64,000 bases of DNA from Casp-alpha2 sp036337015 (GTDB lineage: Bacteria > Pseudomonadota > Alphaproteobacteria > Rhodospirillales > Casp-alpha2), in contig JAYZEZ010000005.1 of assembly GCA_036337015.1 (NCBI GenBank), positions 124,001-188,000 on the forward strand, written 5' to 3'. The notes beneath the pieces are model-generated. The model made no database searches, was not told the DNA's origin, and was given only the letters and a program-made list of their open reading frames with translations. The translations under genes were made by a program, and so were the position numbers. Of the stretch, positions 35,811-44,070 are shown in pieces (within the stretch, counting starts at the first letter, position 1; every line of letters starts with the position of its first letter).

Positions 35811-36176
35811 TTAATTCAGGAAGCTTGAAATGGTTTCCAGGAATTTTGGAATAGAAATTGGTTTTGAGATATAACCATCACAGCCACCATCAATAAACTT
35901 GACTTCATCCCCTTCCAAAGCTTGAGCTGTTAAAGCAATTAAAGGTATTTTTTTCAATTCGTTATCAGATTTTAGAATTTTAGCAATTTCTAATCCAGAA
36001 GCCTCTGGCAAACAAAAATTCAAAGTGATCAAATCTGGCATGTGGCTTCGTGCAACTTTAACTAAATTATGAGTTTCTACACTTTGAATAGTATCATATC
36101 CATTTCCTTGTAAAAGGTCATTGAACAACTTCATATTCAACTCATTTTCTTCTACTATTAAAATAGTTTTTGCCAT
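35811..36176 (-). CDS. DivK-like single-domain response regulator with Asn53 at the phospho-acceptor
   Basis: 121 residues, one receiver domain, preceded by a GGGGAAGG SD. It closely follows Caulobacter DivK: ILIVEENELNMKLFNDLL at the start, GGCDGYISKPISIPKFLET at the end, with Thr83 and Lys105 conserved. Two key positions differ. Asp53, the phosphorylation site, is Asn (codon AAT in PDLITLNFCLPE), and Asp10 of the acidic pocket is Glu. The protein therefore may not be phosphorylated and could signal constitutively or by binding only. No histidine kinase or pleD is adjacent. Confidence 0.85.
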   Translation of the reverse strand: MAKTILIVEENELNMKLFNDLLQGNGYDTIQSVETHNLVKVARSHMPDLITLNFCLPEASGLEIAKILKSDNELKKIPLIALTAQALEGDEVKFIDGGCDGYISKPISIPKFLETISSFLN

Positions 36177-36301
36177 CTACCTTCCCCTCTAAGTCAATTG
36201 GATTATTTAGAAAGATAAAGTTCTTAGTTTCAAAGTATAAACTCTTATAAAATTCTGTGAGGAACGTTTCTCTATGTACTAAAAATTAAATATTAAAATC
36301 T

Positions 36302-37000
36302 TTATTCACCCCTTACCTTCTCAACCATATTGCTTAATTGTTTAACATTTTTAACCACCAGTGCTTTTTTTTGACGTTCAATAATACCTCTCCTTGCAAG
36401 TTTCATAAAAACACGAGCAACAGTTTCTCTACTTGTAGATACTCGACTAGCTATATCACTATGAACTGGGATAGGAGAGATCTTTGCCACATTATCATCA
36501 GTCAACTTATCCTTTGCCAAGCGAAGTAGTTCAGCTTGAATTCTATTATTTGCGGCTAAAGTACTTAAATCCATGATTCGAATTGTGGAATTACGTACAA
36601 CTTGAGCAAGAGACTGCATCACTTTTAAAGCGACAGAAAAATTCTCCTCAAGAAGAAAAAGAAACTGTTCTTGAGGCATCGATGCCAAAAAACTATCCGT
36701 CAGGGCCAAAACGCTAGCGGAACGAGGTTGGCCATCCAATGCTGATAATTCACCAAAGTAATTACCAGCTGACAAATCGGCAAAAGAAACAACACGCCCT
36801 GAAATAGAATAATTTACCACTCGCACGCTACCATTTATAATAAAATAAATGTCAGTACTTTTGCTTTGACGATCTATAACTTGTTCTTGAGCAGCATAGT
36901 GCTTGAAGCGGCAAACTTTTTCGATTTTTTCAAGATTAATCAATTCCAAGTTCGAAAAAATATTTATTCCGGATAGCTTATCCAAAAACTGTTCAGACAC
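36302..37000 (-). CDS. Crp/Fnr-family transcriptional regulator
   Basis: 232 residues from a GTG start. The N-terminal cyclic-nucleotide-binding barrel (GSVRVVNYSISGRVVSFADL, GNYFGELSALDGQPRSAS) is followed by the dimerisation helix and a C-terminal winged HTH (IASRVSTSRETVARVFMKLA). The PRSAS block includes the Arg and Ser that bind cyclic-nucleotide phosphate in CRP, so cAMP or a similar ligand is likely. There are no FNR-type N-terminal cysteines. Targets are unknown. It stands alone between the DivK-like gene and the gamma-glutamyltransferase. Confidence 0.88.
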   Translation of the reverse strand: MSEQFLDKLSGINIFSNLELINLEKIEKVCRFKHYAAQEQVIDRQSKSTDIYFIINGSVRVVNYSISGRVVSFADLSAGNYFGELSALDGQPRSASVLALTDSFLASMPQEQFLFLLEENFSVALKVMQSLAQVVRNSTIRIMDLSTLAANNRIQAELLRLAKDKLTDDNVAKISPIPVHSDIASRVSTSRETVARVFMKLARRGIIERQKKALVVKNVKQLSNMVEKVRGE

Positions 37001-37113
37001 AACCTATACCCCTGACTAATAAAAGCATATAATTTCGATTTTTTTTTGCCAGTTAAATTTAACCTATTTACATACTAGAACGAACACAAAACGATATTAT
37101 TTTTAATACTTAA

Positions 37114-38688
37114 TTAAAGGATTTGAACAAAGCCGCCACGTCTAGGATCTCCTGATCCACTAAAAGTCCTAGATTCACTTTCATATTTTGCAACGTGCGT
37201 TCCCCCAAAAAATAAATTTAAATCATCCCATACCTTTATATTATGATATTTTGTAGGGAGTTTAGTGACATCACCCAAGTAAAACCCCTCCTCCATATTT
37301 AATAAATTAGCTTCAAAATGTATGCGAGGAGCTTCTACCGCTTCTTCTACAGACATAGAAAAATTAAGGAGATTAACAAGCACCTGTAAAATTGCAGTGC
37401 GAATCCTATTTGATCCGCCTGAACCAAGTACAGTTAAGCTCCCATTACCTTCCCTTAATAAGGACGGGGCCATCATTGAAGATAATCTGGTGTCTTTTGA
37501 CCATCGGTGGAAACCCATAGGATTAAGATCTTCTTCACCAAGCATATTATTAAGCATAATTCCAGTACCAGGTAAAATGATACCAGCACCCTCACCATTT
37601 GACATAGTAAGTGAGGCAGATCTCCCATCTGAATCTATTATGCTGATGTGAGTTGTTCCTTTATTTGATTTAGGACGATTTATAATTTCTGCTTGGTATT
37701 CTGCTAAAAATTTGCGATTTAATAGTTTTTCAGCTGCAGATTTACTTCCAACATCAATACAAAGGCCGCTTTCTATTCTAGCTTGATTTGTTAAATCCAT
37801 AACATGGACTAGAGTATTAATATATTCTAACGAACCAAATGACATTCCATTAATATCTAGACTGTTTAATAAATCTAAGGCAAAGGCAATAAGGATACCT
37901 CCGGTAGATGGTATAGGATTAGTAAAAAGGCTAGCGCCACGATAATTTATAGCCAAGGGCATACGTCTTTCAACTTGATATGACTCAAAATCATCTCGAG
38001 TTAACAATCCTCCGTTAATACGACAGAGGTCTGCAACAGATGATGCAAATTCACCCCGGTAAAAAAAATCATCACCTTCTTTAGCCAAAGTCTCTAAAGT
38101 ATCCGCAAGCTCAGGATTTACCATGTGTTCGCCCTCACCCATAGTGACCTTAGGATCATCTATACTTGCAAAAATAGCGCGGCTTTCACTAGAATGCATA
38201 TAAATAGGACCAACCACTTGAAACAGATATGCTTGAAGGCGGTTTACGGTGAAGCCCTTTCGCGCTAATTCCAACGCTGGTTCTATTATTCGCGTCATAG
38301 GCATGGTGCAAAGATCAGAATGAACCTTAAAAATACCTTTAACGATACCTGGAGTTGCAACAGATGCTAAACCTATGTGGAATTCTTGAGTTGCTGTTCC
38401 AAAATCTGCAATTATTGGTTGAAAATCAAGCCCACTTCCAGCTTTATTTGATTTAGGGGTTTGCGTGAAAAAGTCATATATTACAGGTCGTTCTTTTCCA
38501 CTTAATGTAGGACCCGCTGCTAGCAAAAATCCTCCGCCCCCAAGAGAGGATAATACAGGCTCAACAACACAAGCAGCAAAAACTGCGGCAATAATTGCGT
38601 CATAGGCATTACCACCCTCATCAAGAATGTTTGATGCAGCACGGACAGTTTCTGGATGACCTGCAGCTACGACACCTCTAGAAGTCAT
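37114..38688 (-). CDS. Gamma-glutamyltransferase family protein
   Basis: 524 residues in one precursor. The Ntn-hydrolase nucleophile threonine is in NKGTTHISIIDSDGRSASL, after which the small subunit begins by self-cleavage. The glycine-rich GPGTGIML-like segment (LPGTGIMLNNMLGE) and the early SLGGGGFLL motif are present. Unlike most GGTs it begins directly at the catalytic domain (TSRGVVAAGHPETVRAAS) with no signal peptide, so it may be cytosolic. Its start overlaps the upstream membrane-protein gene by 4 bp, implying coexpression. Glutathione or another gamma-glutamyl compound is the expected substrate. Confidence 0.86.
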   Translation of the reverse strand: MTSRGVVAAGHPETVRAASNILDEGGNAYDAIIAAVFAACVVEPVLSSLGGGGFLLAAGPTLSGKERPVIYDFFTQTPKSNKAGSGLDFQPIIADFGTATQEFHIGLASVATPGIVKGIFKVHSDLCTMPMTRIIEPALELARKGFTVNRLQAYLFQVVGPIYMHSSESRAIFASIDDPKVTMGEGEHMVNPELADTLETLAKEGDDFFYRGEFASSVADLCRINGGLLTRDDFESYQVERRMPLAINYRGASLFTNPIPSTGGILIAFALDLLNSLDINGMSFGSLEYINTLVHVMDLTNQARIESGLCIDVGSKSAAEKLLNRKFLAEYQAEIINRPKSNKGTTHISIIDSDGRSASLTMSNGEGAGIILPGTGIMLNNMLGEEDLNPMGFHRWSKDTRLSSMMAPSLLREGNGSLTVLGSGGSNRIRTAILQVLVNLLNFSMSVEEAVEAPRIHFEANLLNMEEGFYLGDVTKLPTKYHNIKVWDDLNLFFGGTHVAKYESESRTFSGSGDPRRGGFVQIL

Positions 38689-40319
38689 GGTTTCTTTTGT
38701 CGTCCATAGCAGTCAATCCCCCTGACAGCTAGAGTTTCTTCACCAACTGTACAAATTTTATCAAAATTAATTTTTGATGAAATTTTCGGGAGCAACCTTT
38801 CCAAGACATACCAGTGACTAGCCCTTATAACGAGGCAAGGATAGTTAGAGAGAACTTTCTCTATATTCAATGGACCGTTCCAATCTCTAAAAACAATACG
38901 GCTCTGATCCCACCAATGCTCAAACCAAAAATCGTTTTTAGGACCGATTGCATTTAATTTTTCAACCATCCTGCCTCCAGTGACAAAATCTGCAAGCATT
39001 AAAGCGTAAGAACGAGAGGAGGCAGAATAAGAATAAACACGGGCACATGATTTAAAATCACTCATCAAGACGGTTTCGGCTTCCTGACTTTTTTTTGCCT
39101 GTTCATTACTAAGTCGAAAAACAGCAATTAATTGAGCTATAAACAAAGCCGTGAATAAAACCACCACAAATTTCTCTAGATTTTTAGAAAAGAGTTTCTG
39201 ACCTAACCGCCAAGTTAAAACAAATGCTAATGGAATTAGAATAAAAGATGGGATTAGATACGTTGCATTTGGTTGTGTCGCAATCAACATTACATGGAAA
39301 AGCTGAGAAATTAAAATTCCCGCCAAAAGTCTTACTTCCGGACATAGAGAACCTCCCGATTTTAAGCGTCGCCAAACTGCAATGACTAGTATTACGATAG
39401 CTAATATGAAGACAACATGAAAAGCTGGACGTTTAAAAAGTTTAAACACGTTAGCAAAATAGCCCCCCAAACTCATTGCATCTTCTGGGTTTCCTCCACC
39501 ATATGCACCTGGGCCTTGAGATACAGTTGCCATCCAAGAAAAAAAGATATCATAAGCTTGAATGGCTGGAAGGGTGAATATTACTATGGCAAACAAAGTA
39601 GATAGGCAATATATGAAAGCATCCCTTCCCCAACCAGATATTCCTCCACCTTGGCCAAAAATAAAAATTGGAAGAAGGAAAATTGGTAGAGCCGTAATTT
39701 TAGTGGCTATCCCGAAGCCAGCAACACCACCAAAAGCTATAGAAAGAAAACCATTTCGACGACCACTTAAACCTGACTTTAGAGATATCAAAGCTGTAAT
39801 GATTAACATTAATGTCCCAAATACCAACAAGGACTCTGGCTTGACATGATAACTATTTTTAAAAACAACCATTGAAACAAAAGGTGCAAGCTGAAGAAAG
39901 CCTGCAGCTAAAAAGTTTTCAAATACTTTTTTCCCAATTATTCCAACGCACCATAAGGCAAAACCATTGAGAAAGATAAATATTACAGAAATTAGGTGGA
40001 GGTACTTTTCCGGATTAACCAAAACCATCTCACTAATTAGTTCAGAAGAAGCCAAAGGATTACTCAATTTAAGAATGAAAGCTCCTAACCACTGAACTGT
40101 TGTACCCGGATGATAAACATGACCTGGTGTAGTAAGATTAAGAATATTAAGTGAATCTAATAAATAGAAATAATCCGGGTCCAAATTAAACCAAAGCCAA
40201 TTCGGGCCACTTTGAAGTCGTACCCATAGAGATGTCATGATAAAAAGTATAGGAAGAATTAATAATTTAATCTGTACTTTGTAGCCAGAACATGAAAACA
40301 AAAAGAATTTTTCAAACAT
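38685..40319 (-). CDS. Polytopic membrane protein, GT-C glycosyltransferase-like
   Basis: 544 residues with about 10-12 hydrophobic segments. After the first TM comes a large loop with DPDYFYLLDS and HPGTTVQWLG; acidic residues in the first external loop are typical of GT-C enzymes such as PMT, ArnT and mannosyltransferases that use lipid-linked sugars. A soluble C-terminal portion of about 130 residues follows the last TM. The donor and acceptor are unknown and the assignment rests on topology. It overlaps the gamma-glutamyltransferase gene by 4 bp, although a functional link is not obvious. Confidence 0.6.
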   Translation of the reverse strand: MFEKFFLFSCSGYKVQIKLLILPILFIMTSLWVRLQSGPNWLWFNLDPDYFYLLDSLNILNLTTPGHVYHPGTTVQWLGAFILKLSNPLASSELISEMVLVNPEKYLHLISVIFIFLNGFALWCVGIIGKKVFENFLAAGFLQLAPFVSMVVFKNSYHVKPESLLVFGTLMLIITALISLKSGLSGRRNGFLSIAFGGVAGFGIATKITALPIFLLPIFIFGQGGGISGWGRDAFIYCLSTLFAIVIFTLPAIQAYDIFFSWMATVSQGPGAYGGGNPEDAMSLGGYFANVFKLFKRPAFHVVFILAIVILVIAVWRRLKSGGSLCPEVRLLAGILISQLFHVMLIATQPNATYLIPSFILIPLAFVLTWRLGQKLFSKNLEKFVVVLFTALFIAQLIAVFRLSNEQAKKSQEAETVLMSDFKSCARVYSYSASSRSYALMLADFVTGGRMVEKLNAIGPKNDFWFEHWWDQSRIVFRDWNGPLNIEKVLSNYPCLVIRASHWYVLERLLPKISSKINFDKICTVGEETLAVRGIDCYGRQKKP

Positions 40320-40590
40320 AAATTATTACCAAAAAATAAAAAAAACATTTAACATGTGAAGACTTTAAAATTATTAAGTTTAAAGAATTTAAATTATGCT
40401 CAAATGATAAAAACCTCTAGTTGGAAAGTTTTATAAAATTCAACTTTATTTTTACGATATATAGCGCAAAACTTGTCCACACCTTCTAAACACTGTTAGG
40501 TTAAATAAATTAAACTTGTGGTCTTATATTAGGATATAACTTTACTAATTAAATCTATTTTTAAATCGTACTTGTATAAGGATTAAACCC

Positions 40591-41193
40591 TTGAGGAAGA
40601 CCCCGCTCATTCATGTATTAGTATTGGCCTTGGTTTCGATTGCCTCTGTAACAAAAGCAGATGGGCTAATAAATGCAATTTCTTTCCTGCCAATGCCTTC
40701 TAGTTCGACAATAACAGTACGACCTCTAGACAATTCTGATCGTAACTTAGTCTTACAGAAAGAATTTGAACTTGCTTTAAAAAATAAGGGTTTCACAATT
40801 GGTAAGGATGAACCCTTGATTTTAACTTTTGACGCTACTGATATTTCGGGAGCATGGTTAGGCGGAGGTGAAAATCGTATGATTGAATTTAGCAACCATG
40901 ATGATCAGTCAGGCATTGAAGCACCACGTATACATTTAAATTTATTCAATTCTACTCGTGGAGGCATTTTAAATCCTAATGATAGAGATAAAATCCGCAC
41001 GGTAACGCCTAGCAGTTTTCGAATTGACGTATCTATTGACGAAAAGACTAATGGAAAGCGAATCTGGCAAGGATGGAGTAGTATTTCTTATAGTATTGGG
41101 AAAAATTTTGAAAACTCTCGACAAATGATACCTATACTTGTTGAAAATTTGGGTAAAACTTTAAGCCGTAAAACTTTTCTACTCAAACCATAG
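40591..41193 (+). CDS. Exported protein of unknown function
   Basis: 200 residues from a TTG start with a signal peptide (HVLVLALVSIASVTKA). The mature domain has alternating strands and a helix (ITVRPLDNSDRNLVLQKEFE, ALKNKGFTI) similar in outline to DUF4136-like lipoprotein domains, but it lacks a lipobox. The segment KRIWQGWSSISYSIG also fits that kind of domain. No catalytic motif, no close neighbour on its strand within 200 bp. Role unknown, probably periplasmic. Confidence 0.55.
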   Translation: MRKTPLIHVLVLALVSIASVTKADGLINAISFLPMPSSSTITVRPLDNSDRNLVLQKEFELALKNKGFTIGKDEPLILTFDATDISGAWLGGGENRMIEFSNHDDQSGIEAPRIHLNLFNSTRGGILNPNDRDKIRTVTPSSFRIDVSIDEKTNGKRIWQGWSSISYSIGKNFENSRQMIPILVENLGKTLSRKTFLLKP

Positions 41194-41409
41194 TTTCGCA
41201 TTATCATATTATTAATAACAAATTAAATCCTTATTAATTTGAGCCTAAATACTAAATAATATGTTGCACTCAGCTATCTCGCAATCCACTATTCAGCCTA
41301 CTAAAAAATTAACCTTTAACCAACGCCCCTTGAAGTCTGATACCTAGTCGTTGGTTCTGTTAAGAATCCCATAGATTACCTCACGAACTTTATCACTAGT
41401 GGAAAAAAA

Positions 41410-42594
41410 ATGAGTTATAAAACTGACAATGGACTTTTGCCGATTGGATTATCTGATATGTTAGCTCCTGACGCAGCTTTTGAGGCTTTTATTTTGGAAA
41501 AGTTGTTAAAAGACTTTGCCGAACATGGTTATGAACGCGTTGCTCCACCACTTATCGAATTTGAAGATAGCCTATTAACCGGCATAGGCTCAGATCTTGC
41601 AAAACAAACCTTTCGGTTGATGGATCCAGAATCACAAAAGATGATGGGAGTGCGTGCTGACATGACCCCTCAGATAGCACGAATAGCCGAAAGTCGACTT
41701 TCCAAGATGCCACGTCCATTAAGATTAAGTTATGCTGGGCAAGTTCTAAGAGTAAGGGGAACTCAACTCAGACCCGAACGTCAATTTACACAAGTTGGGG
41801 TTGAACTAATTGGTCCAAACGAAGCAGCTGCTGACGCAGAAGTCATTATCCTTGCCGCTAGTGCATTAGATAAATTAGGTGTTAGCGATCTATCTATCGA
41901 CTTGGGTCTCCCAAAGCTAGTCAAAGAGATTCTTAGTGAACTGAAAGAAGACACAAAAAACTATTTTCTCCTTCGTCAAGCCTTAGACCGTAAAGATGCT
42001 AGCGCTGTAGCTGAGTTAAGTGTTGACTTGCACAAAGATACAAAAACAGCATTGATTTCCCTTCTAAATGCTACCGGACCAGCAAATGAAGCCCTAGATG
42101 CTCTAGAATCTCTTTCATTTAAGGGTAAGGCTGATGAGGGACGCACTCTACTCGTTAATGTAATTGGTAGTATTAGTACGGCATTACCAAATTTAACCCT
42201 TACGGTCGATCCTATTGAGAATAAGGGGTTTGAATATCATACGGGAGTAACTTTTACGTTTTTTGCCAAGGGTGTACGAGGTGAACTAGGAAATGGTGGC
42301 CGTTATTTAGCTAATAACGATAGTAATAAAAAAAATCAAGAAGGAGCAACAGGTTTTACATTATTCATGGATACAGTACTTCGCGCACTTCCTGTGCCAA
42401 CTTGTAAAAATAAAATTTACGTCCCTATAGAAACATCACTGAAAAAAGCTAAATCTCTACGAAGCGAAGGCTGGATAACCGTGGGAGCCCTATCGCCAGA
42501 AAAAAATTCTATAGATGAGGCAAGCCGGCTAGGATGCAAATATGTTTTACAAAATAATGAGATCATAAAAATTGCGGAAATTAGTTCAAAATAA
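41410..42594 (+). CDS. hisZ: ATP phosphoribosyltransferase regulatory subunit
   Basis: 394 residues, similar to class II histidyl-tRNA synthetases but lacking a C-terminal anticodon domain. Motifs: RLMDPESQKMMGVRADMTPQ (motif 2-like) and a degenerate motif 3 (VRGELGNGGRY). It begins with GLLPIGLSDMLAPDA, the usual HisZ start. It pairs with a short-form HisG, encoded elsewhere, to start histidine synthesis. purA follows after 12 bp, a common alphaproteobacterial order. Confidence 0.9.
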   Translation: MSYKTDNGLLPIGLSDMLAPDAAFEAFILEKLLKDFAEHGYERVAPPLIEFEDSLLTGIGSDLAKQTFRLMDPESQKMMGVRADMTPQIARIAESRLSKMPRPLRLSYAGQVLRVRGTQLRPERQFTQVGVELIGPNEAAADAEVIILAASALDKLGVSDLSIDLGLPKLVKEILSELKEDTKNYFLLRQALDRKDASAVAELSVDLHKDTKTALISLLNATGPANEALDALESLSFKGKADEGRTLLVNVIGSISTALPNLTLTVDPIENKGFEYHTGVTFTFFAKGVRGELGNGGRYLANNDSNKKNQEGATGFTLFMDTVLRALPVPTCKNKIYVPIETSLKKAKSLRSEGWITVGALSPEKNSIDEASRLGCKYVLQNNEIIKIAEISSK

Positions 42595-42606
42595 GGATTT
42601 CAAAAT

Positions 42607-43899
42607 ATGGCGAATGTCGTCGTAATTGGCTCCCAATGGGGGGATGAGGGCAAAGGAAAAATTGTTGACTGGCTATCTGAAAGAGCAGATATAGTTGTTC
42701 GTTTTCAAGGCGGCCATAACGCTGGCCATACTCTAGTGATCAAAGGTGTAACATATAAATTACATTTAATTCCATCCGGAATCGTACGTCACGATAAAAT
42801 TTCTATGATTGGCAATGGTGTTGTTATTGATCCGTGGGCTTTACTAGAAGAGTTAAAAAAAGTTCAAATGCAGGGAGTTGATATTACATCAGAAAGTCTA
42901 CGTATTGCTGATAATGCCCCCTTAATATTACCTCTCCATAGCGAATTAGATGTCCTACGAGAGCAAGCACTTGGCAAAGCCAAAATTGGTACAACTGGTA
43001 GAGGGATAGGGCCAGCTTATGAAGATAAGGTAGCTAGACGGGCAATTCGCATTGGAGATCTAGCTGAACCAGAAGTCCTTGATGAAAGAATAGATAAATT
43101 ATTATTACACCACAATGCTCTACGCCGTGGCATGGGTGAAAAAATAATTAACGCCAAAGCTTTAAAAAATAAATTGGTTGAGATTGCGCCTGAAATACTC
43201 CCATACGTTGGTGTTGTATGGAAGGAGCTAGACACTTTTCGTTCCCAAGGAAAAAAAATTCTATTTGAAGGTGCACAGGGCACCATGCTCGATATAGATC
43301 ATGGCACTTATCCTTTTGTGACATCCTCCAACGTAGTCGCTGCCCAAGCAGCAGTTGGATCTGGTCAGGGTCCTGATGCAATAGACTACGTTTTAGGAAT
43401 AACTAAAGCCTATACCACCAGAGTTGGATCAGGGCCATTTCCTAGTGAACTTTTAAATGAAATAGGAGATGGACTAGGAGATCGAGGGCGAGAATTTGGA
43501 ACCACAACTGGCCGGCCTAGACGTTGTGGTTGGTTTGATGGGGCATTAGTTCGGCAGTCAGTGAAAATTAATGGGATTAGTGGCATTGCCTTAACGAAGC
43601 TAGACGTTCTTGATGGTATGGAAGAACTCAAAATTTGTACTGGATATCAAATAGAGGATAAATTTTTTGACTTTCTTCCAACATCATCATTTGCTCAAAA
43701 TAAAATTAAACCTATATATGAAGTTATGGAGGGTTGGACGGAAAGTACCCAAGGTGCTCGTTCCTGGAAGGATCTCCCAGCCTTGGCAGTTAAATATATC
43801 CATCGTATAGAGGAAATTATTAATGCCCCGGTGGCACTTTTATCAACCAGCCCAGAACGTGAGGATGTGATTCTAGTCCGTGACCCTTTTTCTGATTAA
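42607..43899 (+). CDS. purA: Adenylosuccinate synthase
   Basis: 430 residues with the GTP-binding P-loop GSQWGDEGKGKIVDWLS, FQGGHNAGHT, the IMP loop GTTGRGIGPAYEDKVARR, and the late GVDVT-type segment replaced by the common TGRPRRCGWFDG block. It converts IMP to adenylosuccinate. All expected motifs are intact and the length is standard. It probably shares a transcript with hisZ. Confidence 0.97.
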   Translation: MANVVVIGSQWGDEGKGKIVDWLSERADIVVRFQGGHNAGHTLVIKGVTYKLHLIPSGIVRHDKISMIGNGVVIDPWALLEELKKVQMQGVDITSESLRIADNAPLILPLHSELDVLREQALGKAKIGTTGRGIGPAYEDKVARRAIRIGDLAEPEVLDERIDKLLLHHNALRRGMGEKIINAKALKNKLVEIAPEILPYVGVVWKELDTFRSQGKKILFEGAQGTMLDIDHGTYPFVTSSNVVAAQAAVGSGQGPDAIDYVLGITKAYTTRVGSGPFPSELLNEIGDGLGDRGREFGTTTGRPRRCGWFDGALVRQSVKINGISGIALTKLDVLDGMEELKICTGYQIEDKFFDFLPTSSFAQNKIKPIYEVMEGWTESTQGARSWKDLPALAVKYIHRIEEIINAPVALLSTSPEREDVILVRDPFSD

Positions 43900-44070
43900 G
43901 CTTTTTGTTTATAATTCTCATTAATATTCTTACTTTTTAAGTCATAATTTTTAACAAAATTATTATTTACTTTGCAAATTCCAGGCATAAACGTTTAGAA
44001 TCAATATACATTACCGAAAAAACACGGCAAGAACGCCTAAAATTGGTTATGTAATACAGGAATCGATAAA

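Noticed and set aside
41262..41348. 28-codon frame before hisZ
   Set aside because: No SD, no hydrophobic or conserved pattern; likely random.
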